Assembly (NCBI RefSeq): GCF_950295315.1
Contig: NC_080171.1
Span: forward strand, 109,650,378 to 109,714,377
Length of the DNA: 64,000 bases
DNA from: Erinaceus europaeus
Taxonomy: Eukaryota; Chordata; Mammalia; Eulipotyphla; Erinaceidae
Reading direction: 5' to 3'
Shown here: positions 54,846 through 64,000 of the stretch, piece after piece
Layout: each line of letters opens with the position of its first letter
How positions within the stretch are numbered: the first letter of the stretch is position 1
Made by a program: the position numbers and the translations under genes
The notes under the pieces: model-generated
What the model was told of the DNA's origin: nothing
What the model saw: only the letters and a program-made list of their open reading frames with translations
Databases searched by the model: none

Positions 54846-55575
54846 TTAACCTCCCCCATAAAAATAAAATTTACTGGATAAAGGTAATCTATGTAAGAAA
54901 CAACCTCTTTTCAATTCACCCTCCTGCCCCTCTGAAAATCCTTTACATTCAATCTGTAGGCAGGTACTAAATAATCTTTCTGAATCTGAAATTTTCCTTT
55001 GTGGCTGGGGATATGGGCAGATGTGCCAATGACCATGTCCCATAGAGAAGCAATTACAGAAGCCAACATTTTAACTTTCTGTACCCTAAAAAGAATTTTA
55101 TTCATACTTCCATTCTCCCAGAGGGATAAATGATAAAGGAAGTACCAGAGGACTCTACTCCCGTTCTACCAGGACCCGGAGTGTTTGTCACCAGGAATCT
55201 TGTTTTTATACCAGCAGTAAACGGGAAGCAAATCTGGAAAACATCAAGAGGAAGCCAGGTGTTGTTTCTCTTACCTGAGAGGGAAAAGCAAAAAAGAAAG
55301 ATACCCCGAAAGCAGTAATAGGTGTAGGTAGGGGTGACTTAGAAAAGAAGTGAAAGCAGGACATTTGGGGAAAAAAAGGGAAATATATATATGATAAATA
55401 GCTTTAGAATCAGCCCATATCAGTGTCCTTAGAAGACCTTCTGCAGTTTTCAATAGAGGGGATGAGTACATAGAACTCTAGTGGTGAGAACCATATGTAA
55501 TTATGCCCATATTGTCTTGCAATTTTGTAAATCAATATTAAACCATTAATACAAATAAATTAAAAAAACAACACT
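54846..55575 (+). mobile_element. L1 3' UTR, older type, diverged
   Basis: AAGCAATTACAGAAGCCAAC, CATTCTCCCAGAGGGATAAA, AACTCTAGTGGTGAGAACCA and ATTAAACCATTAATACAAAT are L1 UTR landmarks in order, but 55140-55430 between them is longer than in other copies and not recognisable. It may be the 3' end of the L1 at 52905 after deletions. Confidence 0.65.
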
Positions 55576-56860
55576 TCCTTGGAGAAAAGGGAGGTCTTGG
55601 ATATCTAGGACCACTGACATTAAATGCTAATAACACTGAATATATTTAGACTTCCTAAACTTTTGATTAACTGAAAATTTACTTCAATCCTCCCTAGGAA
55701 AAGGAAGTAAGACACCAGAGCACCTAGTTACATTTCATTTTTTTTAAGGGGTTGCTTAGATAGAAATAAACAATGCCAGTGTGAAAATTAGCAAGACTCC
55801 ATATTCTGTTATTTAAATAGTTTTAATATCAATGAAGGGTTAGATATTAAACTATCTAACAGGGATTGTATATATACCTTTGTGCAGGTAGTAGTGCTAG
55901 AAACACTTCAATAAAATGTATTAATAGATAAGGAAATATATAAAAAAGCTAATATTAATATATTTCTTTTTGGAATGTGACTTGCCAGCCTTTACACAAT
56001 GATCAGATAATTCTAATGATCAGAATTCATGTAGCAATGTGTCATCTCCCAGAATAACTTGCCTGTACCCTCTGTGTACAAATGGGAACTTAATTAAGTG
56101 TCAGAAGGACCAGAAATGAAAGATAGATATCAGCTGCTACTGGCACAGTTAATTCTCACAGTAAATTCATAAATAGAACTAGTTTGGAGAAAAGCAAGAA
56201 TGCAAGCTATCATCAACAATCACAGAACCTTTTGAAAAGGTGGTCTTAACAGTTCATGAATGAAGCTCTAATCACACTGATGCAGCTTAGATGGAACTCT
56301 TTATGTCTCCCTTTGTATTACTTAGACAGAACCCAAAACTCTGACATTGTGTCTCTCCTAAGCAGAATGAATGCTCAGTCCTAAAATTTTCAACCCAAAG
56401 AATGATATTGGCAGATAGGAGGCAATCAGACATCACACTACCTTTTGACATAACTAAGGGGTATTAGTGGGGAAACATCTGTTTCCTATGAGCTTTGAAG
56501 TATATCAGCTAAGTGAGATTAATGAAAATGTTTTTTTTTTTAAAAAAAAAACACCTTAAGTTTAAACTGAACAGCTAATTCAAATCCATTGGATAAGAGC
56601 TGTCAGTTAAAACAGCACATTTCTTACTACAGTCTGAATCAACTAACTCAGCTTCCTACTTCTGAGTAGCCTCAAACTTAACTCACTAGTATTTGCAAAT
56701 GAATTGTGCAGGCTAAAACTTTCTGTGCCTCTCCGTTGTGTCCTCCTGACCTGTGTTCAACTTCTTCCTACTGAAGGTATTTCTGTTCTCTAAGACTCCC
56801 GTTGACATTGTCATCCCAAGTCATCTCACTGTGCAAAGGGACTGTCATATCCTGGAATTT
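55576..56860. other. Unique sequence, no gene recognised
   Basis: AT-rich, no clear repeats. A T-run and A-run inverted pair lies at 56531-56552. Confidence 0.4.
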
Positions 56861-56864
56861 CTCA

Positions 56865-56870
56865 TGTATT

Positions 56871-56902
<32 letters not shown>

Positions 56903-57055
56903 ATGAGAGAGATATAGAGTGAAAAGTACACAAGAGAGATACCAGAGCAATGCTCATCTCCAATGTAGAGTGATGCTGGGGACTGAACCTGAGACTGCAG
57001 AACCTCAGACTTGAATGTTATTTGTATAACCATTATGCTATTTCCTTAGCCCTCC
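56865..57055 (-). mobile_element. SINE-C with (TTTA)n end
   Basis: (TTTA)n at 56869-56900, GAGAGAGATATAGAGTGAAA, CCAGAGCAATGCTCATCTCC, GGGGACTGAACCTGAGACTG, GTATAACCATTATGCTATTT. Confidence 0.85.
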
Positions 57056-57181
57056 TCACATATTGACTACCATTATAGTTCATAATCCTGTAGGTTTCCA
57101 GTGCTTTTTCTTTATGATTCTAGAAATCCTCAATATCACCGTCATCATCGTCATCATTATCATCAATCAAAATAAATGAAT

Positions 57182-57465
57182 AGGGGACTGGGCAGTAGTG
57201 CACTGGGTTAAGCACACGTAGTACAAAGGTCAAGGATCCCAGTTCTAGCCCCCAGATCCCCGCCTGCAAGGGGTGACTTCACAAGCAGTGAAGCAGGTCT
57301 GCAGGTGTCTATCTTTCTTTTCTGCTCTCTATCTTCCCCATCTCTTTCAATTTCTCTCTGTCCTATCCAACAACAACAAAAATGGAAAAAGTGGCCACCA
57401 GGAGCAGTGCAGGCACCTAGCTCCAACAATAACACTGGAAAAGAAATAAGTAAATAAATAAATTT
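57182..57465 (+). mobile_element. SINE-A
   Basis: GGGGACTGGGCAGTAGTGCA head, GATCCCAGTTCTAGCCCCCA, GACTTCACAAGCAGTGAAGC, CT block, CCTATCCAACAACAACAAAA, short 3' module GCCACCAGGAGCAGTGCAGG, tail AAATAAGTAAATAAATAAAT. Confidence 0.92.
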
Positions 57466-57565
57466 CAATATACTATGTCCTCCACAAATTGACAATTCCT
57501 AGTATATTTGCCAACATTCCCACATTCTTATCCGGCATATGGAAATCATCATATTTATTTTTCAA

Positions 57566-57605
<40 letters not shown>
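57566..57605. repeat. (CA)n microsatellite
   Basis: Uninterrupted CA array of about 20 units. Confidence 0.97.
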
Positions 57606-57607
<2 letters not shown>

Positions 57608-57609
57608 TT

Positions 57610-57885
57610 TTTCTATATTCATTCCATTTCGATTATTTTTTTAACTGAGCCATGGCCTTACCTATGTGCAATTTCATCACTCCTAGATCAACCTTTTCAC
57701 TCAGATCAAGAAACAAGAAGAGAGAAAGAGAACGAGAAGAAGGGTGGGGACCGTGGGGAGGACAGGGACACATCACAGCACTAGATTATCTCCAGGTGCT
57801 GTGATACCTCCTATGTGGTGCTGGGGTATGAACGTGGGTTGGGTGGTTGTCAAGGCAGGTGGTCTGCCGGGTGCAATATTTCTCA
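57610..57885 (-). mobile_element. Possible old SINE
   Basis: GAGAGAAAGAGAACGAGAAG, CCAGGTGCTGTGATACCTCC, GTGGTGCTGGGGTATGAACG and CAAGGCAGGTGGTCTGCCGG have the order of an antisense tRNA-related SINE with B-box complement, but none of the four main types fits. Confidence 0.4.
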
Positions 57886-57968
57886 AACCTCAGTCACATT
57901 TCTTCTTATCTTTTGCTTCTTTCCCTTTCTCCTTTTTGCCACCAGTTTTCATTTATTTGTTTGTTTTG

Positions 57969-58377
57969 GTTTTTTTTTAAAAATTTTTTATGCTACCATG
58001 CAATAAAACCTTTATTAACATTTTGAACAGGTTTAGCTACTACTGATATTGGAAACTTCTCCACTTAAACTGGGACAAATGTCCAGTGTGCAGAGTAATG
58101 TCAATCATCAGGCACTATGAATGCAGGACTGAAAAATTCACAATCACCCCACAGGAAGAAGGACCAGGTGCAGGGTTAACTCTTCCTGGCTGTTGTAGTC
58201 AGAAAGAGTGCAGCTGTCTTCCAGCTGCTTGCCAGCAAAGATGAGCCTCTGCTGGTCGGGGGATGCCTTCCTTATCTGGGTCTTGGCCTTCACATTCTCG
58301 ATGGTATCGCTAGGTTTCACTTCCAGGGTGATGGTTTTGCCATTCAGGGTCTTCACGAAGATTTGCATTTTGACCTG
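57969..58377 (-). pseudogene. UBB: Ubiquitin B retropseudogene
   Basis: Minus strand: GTCAAAATG, then a single ubiquitin-like unit (58368-58144, 74 codons) starting [20 protein letters not shown], followed by a 3' UTR that ends CTGTTCAAAATGTTAATAAA, which I recognise as the UBB 3' end. AATAAA is the complement of 58012-58017, and a T-run at 57971-57990 corresponds to the poly(A) tail. One codon is lost in the IQDKEGIPPDQQ region. Lys48 is kept but Lys63 is Glu, and the C-terminal LRLRGG needed for conjugation reads LLPVG. It cannot make working ubiquitin, and the repeat number is reduced to one. Confidence 0.92.
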
Positions 58378-58499
58378 TTAGTGAAAATAATGGAGATGGT
58401 TGCCCAGGTGCCATGGACACCACAGCAAACTCCTGCTCCACCAGGCACTTCTGAAGCTGTTTTTCATTTTTTACTAGTACTTCATGCCTGCAGCTCTTC

Positions 58500-58715
58500 C
58501 AGTAGATGATTATAATCCTCCTCCTTAGATAGAAGGGTGAGAGACAGAGACAGAAAGAAGCAGAGAGGAAGAGACATCACAGTATGGCTTTATTGCTTGT
58601 GAAGCTTCCCCTCAGCGTGATGCTTTCATGTGGTGACCAAGGCTTCCATGCAAGTTTATAACTGCTATTCCTATGCATAGAAAAGTGTGCACTCTACCAG
58701 GTGGGCCATTTCTGA
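58500..58715 (-). mobile_element. Old SINE (B-like)
   Basis: GTGAGAGACAGAGACAGAAA, ATGGCTTTATTGCTTGTGAA, GCTTCCCCTCAGCGTGATGC, GTGCACTCTACCAGGTGGGC in antisense order. Confidence 0.6.
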
Positions 58716-58779
58716 TCTGTCAATCACATTTTCTCCATATTCTCCAGTTAGTGGACATTTTTTTACTCTCAAATTTCTT

Positions 58780-59150
58780 AAGATGGGTAAGAACCCAAAT
58801 ATGAGTTCCAGCAGACGACCTTACCAGTATGTCCTGGAACCTGACCTCCCCAGTTCCCTACCCCACTAGGGAAAGATAGAAACAGGCTGGGAGTGTGGAT
58901 TGACCTGTTAAGTGTCTAGGTCCAGTGAAGAAGCAATTACAGAAGTCAGACCTCCCACCTTCTGCACCCCGTACAGATCTTTGGTCCATACCTCCAAAAG
59001 GATAAATAGGAAAACTTCCCATGGAGGGGGTGGGATATGGAACCCTGGTGGTGGTAATTTTATGGAATTATACCCCTCTTATACCGCAATCTTGTCAGTC
59101 ATTATTAAATCACTACTACTGCTACTACTAGTACTAATAATAAAAGAATC
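58780..59150 (+). mobile_element. L1 3' UTR end, 5'-truncated
   Basis: CGACCTTACCAGTATGTCCT, CACTAGGGAAAGATAGAAAC, AAGCAATTACAGAAGTCAGA, GGAGGGGGTGGGATATGGAA, CCTGGTGGTGGTAATTTTAT and ATCTTGTCAGTCATTATTAA, then a CTACTACTGCTACTACTAGT-type tail variant. Confidence 0.9.
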
Positions 59151-59840
59151 ACTTGTACCATTTGGGATAAGAACATAAGAAATACTGTATAAGGCTACTA
59201 GTCAATGTAATATTATCTATTAAAGTGAAAGTATTGTTCAAGTAAAAAAAATAATTTTCTTTGGGAATGGTCTATTGTTCCCCTGTTTAAAATCTGCTTT
59301 TCCTGGGGGAAAGTTTCTGATAATTCTTATCTTAATTGACCCTGCCTCCTCCCATTATCCCAAATATCATGCTCATGTCACTTCTCTTTCTCAGTTGATT
59401 TCTTTTACTCAGTCCCAGAGACAATTTAATAGCTTATACAAAAGTGGTATCCATTAGCAAATTATAATATCTTATGTTCTTTTTAATAAATGGAAGTAGT
59501 AGGAGTTGCATTTCATTTTATGAATATCTAACATGTAAACTTTAAAAAATTAACAATGTTTGTATTATTAGTATAATTCTTGGTTAATCATGAGAGAAGA
59601 AAATGCCCTTACTATACTGTGGGATAATAAAAATTTCAACAGATAATCATTTTTAATACAACATTTATATGTTAGGTTATATTTGGGCTGTGAAGTTACT
59701 TGAGTCTGAATACTATTAAATGTCTGAACATTTGTGATTTCAAAAATATTAATTGCAATTTCAGGAGTATTTTGTAACACAGAGAAGACTTCTAATTTAG
59801 TAAAAGACATCTCTAGTTTTGATAATGAACATAAAATGCA
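59151..59840. other. No recognised feature
   Basis: AT-rich unique-looking sequence. Confidence 0.4.
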
Positions 59841-59846
59841 GAAAGT

Positions 59847-60055
59847 GGGGACCAGGTAGTGGTACACCTGGTTAAGTGCACATGTTATCATGCACAAGGA
59901 TGTGAGTTCAAGCTCCCGGTCCTCACCTATAGGTATAAGTGGTGAAGCAGGGCTATAGGCATCTCTCTGTCTCTTTCCCTGTCTCTATCCCCCCTCAATT
60001 TCTGTGACATCATCTAATAAATAAATACATAGATTCAAAAAAAATTAAAAAGCCC
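59847..60055 (+). mobile_element. SINE-B
   Basis: GGGGACCAGGTAGTGGTACA, CCTGGTTAAGTGCACATGTT, GAGTTCAAGCTCCCGGTCCT, GTGGTGAAGCAGGGCTATAG, CT block, CATCTAATAAATAAATACAT tail. AAAAAG/AGCCCAAAAAG A-rich flanks hide the TSD. Confidence 0.92.
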
Positions 60056-60094
60056 AAAAAGTAGATCTGCTCATAGAATATATAGCCACATAGA

Positions 60095-60846
60095 TGTGGG
60101 ATTATGTGAAAGCATGGTAGAGCTTAGAGGAACTCTCCCCATCCTTATGATGGAGGTCTGGAAAGACACCCCACTTGTCAGTCTCTCCCTTCTAGGGATG
60201 GAGCTAAGAGGGAAAGCTTCCATGACTCAGTTTCCTTTTGTTAGTCTCTCAAAGCTTCACAAAGGCCTACAACCTCTCACAGTTAACTCATTCCCCTGCT
60301 AGCAGACCAAACGGCTGCCTGCTTGTAAGTTCACTTAGAGTTCACTACATTCACTATAAGTTCACCACCTTTTGATCACATACATAAGCATACTCTATCA
60401 CAAGCCTTGCCAGTACCCTGGCAGTGAGACCCCCACACCTTATTTCCTTGTACTTTGATATCTATGATTTACATCAAGATCTGAACTTCTCTGCTTCATC
60501 TCACTCTGTTAACCACTATGTTTTTCTTAATACTTTTAGATAATTAACATGTCTTGCATCATGGAAACTAATTGCTCTTACCTTTCTGTATTTCATCAAT
60601 TCTTATCATTCCTACCTCTCCCCAGCATAGGGGTATCTGACCTTTAGAACCCTATGATTACTGACATATTTGAAAAATGTCCTCTGTTCTACTTGCTGTA
60701 AAAACTTGTGCTTTCCTCAAATAAAGTGGAAGTTCATACCTGAGTTTCCCCTGGCACTTCTTTCTGCATCATGCGGTCACTAGAACTGGTGACGGGAAGG
60801 CCAGCAGCTGCCTCAGGTTGCAAGGCCACCCACATGAGAGCCAGCA
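60095..60846 (+). mobile_element. Solo LTR, 752 bp, 6-bp TSD
   Basis: It begins TGTGGGATTATG and ends GAGAGCCAGCA, flanked by CATAGA at 60089-60094 and 60847-60852. AATAAA is at 60720-60725, followed by a GC-richer U5-like segment (CACTAGAACTGGTGACGGGA). TG...CA ends plus a 6-bp TSD fit retroviral integration. No internal region or primer-binding site remains. Confidence 0.82.
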
Positions 60847-61012
60847 CATAGATATGCATATCTAAAGCAATTAATATCATTTGATTTATACTAAATAAAT
60901 ACGTGTTAGTGATTTTGAAAGATAAATAGAAATTAAATATTATATATAACATTATATTATTTAATATTCACATATACAAAATGTTAAACTTTTATGAATT
61001 TGTGATTATATA

Positions 61013-61165
61013 TTTCTTTTTAGTATTTTATTTATTAGATAAAAAGAAATCTAGAGTAAAGAGTGAAATAGGGAGAGAGAGAGAGAGAGAGAGACACCTA
61101 CAGCTCTGCTTCACCACTCACAAAGCTGTCCCATTGCAGGTGGGGGCAAGGAGATTGATTGAATA
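61013..61165 (-). mobile_element. SINE-B, head lost, with (GA)n
   Basis: TATTTTATTTATTAGATAAA tail side, GGGAGAGAGAGAGAGAGAGA, CTGCTTCACCACTCACAAAG, CATTGCAGGTGGGGGCAAGG, then cut before the tRNA-like head. Confidence 0.8.
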
Positions 61166-61169
61166 TATA

Positions 61170-61378
61170 TTTATTTTTTAAAATTTTTAATTGTATCTAT
61201 TTATCAGATAGAGACAGACAGAAATAGAGAGGGAAGGGTTGGATAGAGAGGAAGAGAGACAGAGAAACCCATGGAGCACTGCTTCACCACCCATGAAGCT
61301 TTCCCCCTGCAGGTGGGGACTGGGGACTTGAACCTGGATCCTTGCACATAATAACATGTGCACTCAACCACCCGGCCC
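61170..61378 (-). mobile_element. SINE-B
   Basis: TATCTATTTATCAGATAGAG, GGGAAGGGTTGGATAGAGAG, GCACTGCTTCACCACCCATG, GGGACTTGAACCTGGATCCT, ATGTGCACTCAACCACCCGG. A few head bases are deleted (CAACCACC lacks the usual CAGGTGCGCCA). Confidence 0.92.
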
Positions 61379-62460
61379 TGAGTTTATGTTTATTAGACTA
61401 ATAAAACTACTGTAAAGGTATTGATTGATATGCAAACTCATAGCAGTGATTCCTTTATTTATCTATTTATTTTTTAGTTAGTAGAATTTTTTAATTAGTA
61501 CAGTGCCTAAATCAGACTGTCTAATGATTTTTAGAGTTTGTCTCTTCCAGACACCTCACTTTGACATGTGTATTATTTTGAATTGAGAACACAAAGAAGG
61601 CCCAAACTCTAAGGGGAGCCTCTAACCCTTGCCTGAATCCTCATGTCCTTACTTTATGTGAATAAGAGATTGTCAGGCACTCCCTAACCAAGAAGAGATC
61701 TTTGCTTCCTTTCAATGATCAAGAGAAATATTTTCTGGGAGCTGGGGGTGTAATCCAGGTGTTGGTTCTTCTTTGAACATGTTCTCTAGATCTGAGAACT
61801 CATCCCTACTATGAGAGTAAAGATAGTACTGTCCCCTTTGTATTCCTCCTTCTCTCTCCTAGATTCCCCAGGATCATTCCCATAGGGCAACATAAGATTA
61901 CTGCTCAGCCACTTACTTTAGCTCTAACAGTTAGGTAACAGTTATTCACATATATTGTTAAATTGGATCCTTTGCTTCTATGATCTCTCTAACTTGTTTA
62001 TTTACTCAAACCCTGAAAAAACTCAGAGGGGAGGGATTTTTCTCTGAGCCTCAACATTAGCATTGTGATATTTCTTTCTTTTTTTAATGACTTTTGTGAT
62101 TACACAATTCTTCACATTGCCTTAGGTTTGTAGAAAGTTTAAAAAATATCCCTTCTGTATTTTATCATTATTAATAATAAAGCCATTTAATAATAATAGA
62201 GCCATTTCATATTTATTACAGTGACTATAGTTTTTGTAGCTGATTTTACTGGAGACTAAAAGGTCAACAAAAGCTTTGAGTATTGGCATATCAATCTTAG
62301 GAGCCCCAAAATTAAAGTATGGACAATCATTTCATTCCCAGCAATTACTTGATGCTGAGATGTACATTCTTTTGAACAGTGAAAATGTCATCACTCAACT
62401 ATAAAATAAAGTTTGGACTTATGCCAAACAGGGGTAAACAACAGATATAATTTATCAATG
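61379..62460. other. No recognised feature
   Basis: Unique-looking AT-rich sequence, no gene or repeat seen except short TAATAATAAA runs near 62169-62200. Confidence 0.4.
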
Positions 62461-62474
62461 ACATCTGAAAGTTC

Positions 62475-62823
62475 TTTTTTTTTTTTTTTTTTTTTGCCTC
62501 CAGGGTTATCACTGGGGCTTGGTGCCAGCACTTCAAATCCATTACTCCTGGAGACTATTTTTGCCATTTTGTTGCCCTTGTTGTGGTTGTTATTGTTATT
62601 GTTGTTATAGCTGTTGTTGGATAGCACAAAGAGAAATCGGGAGAGTAGGGGAAGACAGAGAGGAGGAGAGAAAGATAGACACCTGCAAACCTGCTTCACT
62701 GCCTGAGAAGTGATTCCCCCTAGAGGTGGGGAGCTGGGGGCTTGAACTGGGATCCTTAAGCCAGTTCTTGCACTTTGAGCTTTGCGCCATGTGTGCTTAA
62801 CCCGCTGTGCTACCATCCAGCCC
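62475..62823 (-). mobile_element. Full-length SINE-A with 11-bp TSD
   Basis: T-run (tail), GCCTCCAGGGTTATCACTGG, AATCCATTACTCCTGGAGAC, TTG-rich block, GGATAGCACAAAGAGAAATC, CT complement, head ending AACCCGCTGTGCTACCATCC. TSD TCTGAAAGTTC at 62464-62474 and 62824-62834. Confidence 0.96.
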
Positions 62824-62996
62824 TCTGAAAGTTCATTTTTAAAAGGCCATGGTTTTCACACAAATCCAGGGCTTGAACTGAAGATACATCAGACCAAATT
62901 TTCTTTTTGTTCATATAGAATGAATTCTCAGATTCTTACCCCCACAGTGCTTTCAGTTTTCATATTCAATAGCTCAATTTACTACATTAATTTTTA

Positions 62997-63187
62997 AAAA
63001 TATTTTCATTTACTTATTATTGTATATAGAGAGAAGTTGAGAGGGGCGAGGGAGACAGAGAGGGAAAGAGAGACAGAGAGACACCTGCAGCCCTGCTTTA
63101 CCACTCGAGTAGCTTTCCCCTTACAGGTATTTTACGAGGTCTTCTGTAATGTGCGTGTTTAACCAGGTGTGTCACCACCTGGCCCCC
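62997..63187 (-). mobile_element. SINE-B
   Basis: TTACTTATTATTGTATATAG, GAGAAGTTGAGAGGGGCGAG, CAGCCCTGCTTTACCACTCG, GTTTAACCAGGTGTGTCACC, ACCTGGCCCC. CATTAATTTTT flanks both sides (about 62983 and 63187). Confidence 0.9.
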
Positions 63188-63189
63188 AT

Positions 63190-63600
63190 TAATTTTTTTT
63201 CAAAGGGTCTGACTTTGTTCTATAATTTTATGTTAGTGGCTATATAAAACATAACACACATAGTTTTTTACTGTTATTGGAGGAAGGGAATTAACTAGAA
63301 AAGAGTGTGAAAAGGGCATGTTTCTTGACTTAATATCATTGTGTGTTAAAGACCTTTGCCAAAGCTGTATACTTAAGAGCCATATGTACATTTCACTTAA
63401 TCTTGCATTATTAAATTGAAGGGTACACTTTTATTGTGCATTTTAGATGTTTGAAAGCTCTGATTTAAGACTGACAATTTTAAATAACTCCACATAACCT
63501 ACATCAATTTTGTTCCAATGTAATAATAAATATATTACACATTTTGATATTTAATATTAAACTTAATTTAATAATAAATAGATTATAAATGCCTGCAGGC
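63190..63600. other. No recognised feature
   Basis: AT-rich unique-looking sequence. Confidence 0.4.
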
Positions 63601-64000
63601 ACTTTTTAATTTTTTATTAGTGATTTAATAATTATTAACAAGATTGTAAAAAGACAGGGGTATAATTCCATATAGTTCCCACCACCAGAGTTCTATGGAG
63701 GTCTTTGGGTGGGACAAAGCTAGGAAGCCCATTTTAAGTATGTTTCAAGGGGCCCATGTCTTTAGTAATTTTTGTCTGAGCCTGACAGCTAGCAGGCAGG
63801 TGGACTAAATATTGTCTGGGAAGATGATGTCAGAATAGGAGTAGAAAGCTAGATTAGGGCTGAGAGTATCTCCTAAACATGAGGAAACTATATAAATACT
63901 ATTAACTAATTACCCCATCTATCTGACCTATGGCCTATATATATTCACATTTAGCACAGGGACCTGTGTAATCTCCAATTCCCTGTCAGTCTTGAGCTTG
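63601..64000 (-). mobile_element. L1 3' UTR, older subfamily, antisense, cut by window end
   Basis: The T-rich tail complement, ACAAGATTGTAAAAAGACAG, ATAGTTCCCACCACCAGAGT, then directly AGGTCTTTGGGTGGGACAAA. The terminal UTR block present elsewhere (CCCAGAGGG to CACCAGGTT) is missing between these, so this copy has an internal deletion or is a shorter subtype. The rest matches the reverse complement of about 430-740. Confidence 0.85.

Noticed and set aside
1..64000. CRISPR arrays, operons, prophage or other bacterial systems
   Set aside because: Repeats are microsatellites or retroposons with A-tails and TSDs; the window is mammalian nuclear DNA.

Overview
This is non-coding nuclear DNA from a placental mammal. 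It is AT-rich and CpG-poor, and most of it is made of interspersed repeats: LINE-1 (L1) copies in many states of decay, dozens of tRNA-related SINEs, a few LTRs, (CA)n/(TG)n microsatellites and two retropseudogene-type sequences. I found no host protein-coding exon, CpG island or functional RNA gene that I can defend. The SINE set looks like that of an erinaceid hedgehog (Erinaceus or Atelerix). That is recognition from memory, not a search, so the species call is moderate confidence.

Four SINE types recur and are named here by what I see. SINE-A is about 300-370 bp: a tRNA-like head (TAGCGCAGCGGGTTAAGC type A box, GGTTCGAGCCC B box), a CT-rich block, a CAA-rich block and often a 3' module beginning GCCTCCAGGAGCAGTGGATT. 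SINE-B is about 200-230 bp: head GGTGGCGCACCTGGTTAAG, a CT-rich block and an AATAAATAAA tail. SINE-C is about 120-150 bp: head ACAGCATAATGGTTATGCAA, then CAGAGCTGAGCAGTGCTCTG. SINE-D is about 120-170 bp: head GATAAAGTGCTGGACTCTC, and a TCTCATTAATAAATAAA tail. Many copies have exact target-site duplications (TSDs) and several are nested in older repeats.

Layout: 1-1.2 kb, L1 3' ends in both orientations; 2.7 kb, a 5S rRNA pseudogene; 8.06-12.57 kb, a large 5'-truncated L1 with most of ORF2 and a long 3' UTR; 13.1 kb, a probable LTR; 15.9-17.3 kb, a repeat-free stretch with an X-box-like palindrome; 19.7-22.8 kb, an L1 3' fragment joined to the antisense 5' half of another L1; 24.0-26.6 kb, an old L1 holding a young L1 with a 16-bp TSD; 27.7-28.5 kb, an antisense old L1 5' end; 30.8-31.3 kb, a solo LTR with a 6-bp TSD; 37.6-39.0 kb, an old antisense L1 carrying two SINEs; 39.5 and 44.8 kb, two copies of an unrecognised 130-bp sequence; 47.3-47.8 kb, an unidentified coding-like remnant; 52.9-55.6 kb, an internally deleted L1; 58.0-58.4 kb, an antisense ubiquitin-B retropseudogene; 60.1-60.8 kb, a second solo LTR with a 6-bp TSD; 61-64 kb, SINEs and another antisense L1 3' end. 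The L1 3' UTRs fall into at least two sequence groups. One is the young type, as after the ORF2 stops at 11.2 and 25.7 kb. The other is older (0.4-1.2, 36.2-36.7 and 63.6-64 kb).

The most interesting observation is a comparison of two L1 copies. The L1 at 8.06-12.57 kb has 433 bp (11259-11691) in its 3' UTR that the L1 at 24.93-26.60 kb lacks. That segment starts GTAAGT and ends AG at the only possible breakpoints, so the shorter copy looks like a retrotransposed spliced L1 transcript.
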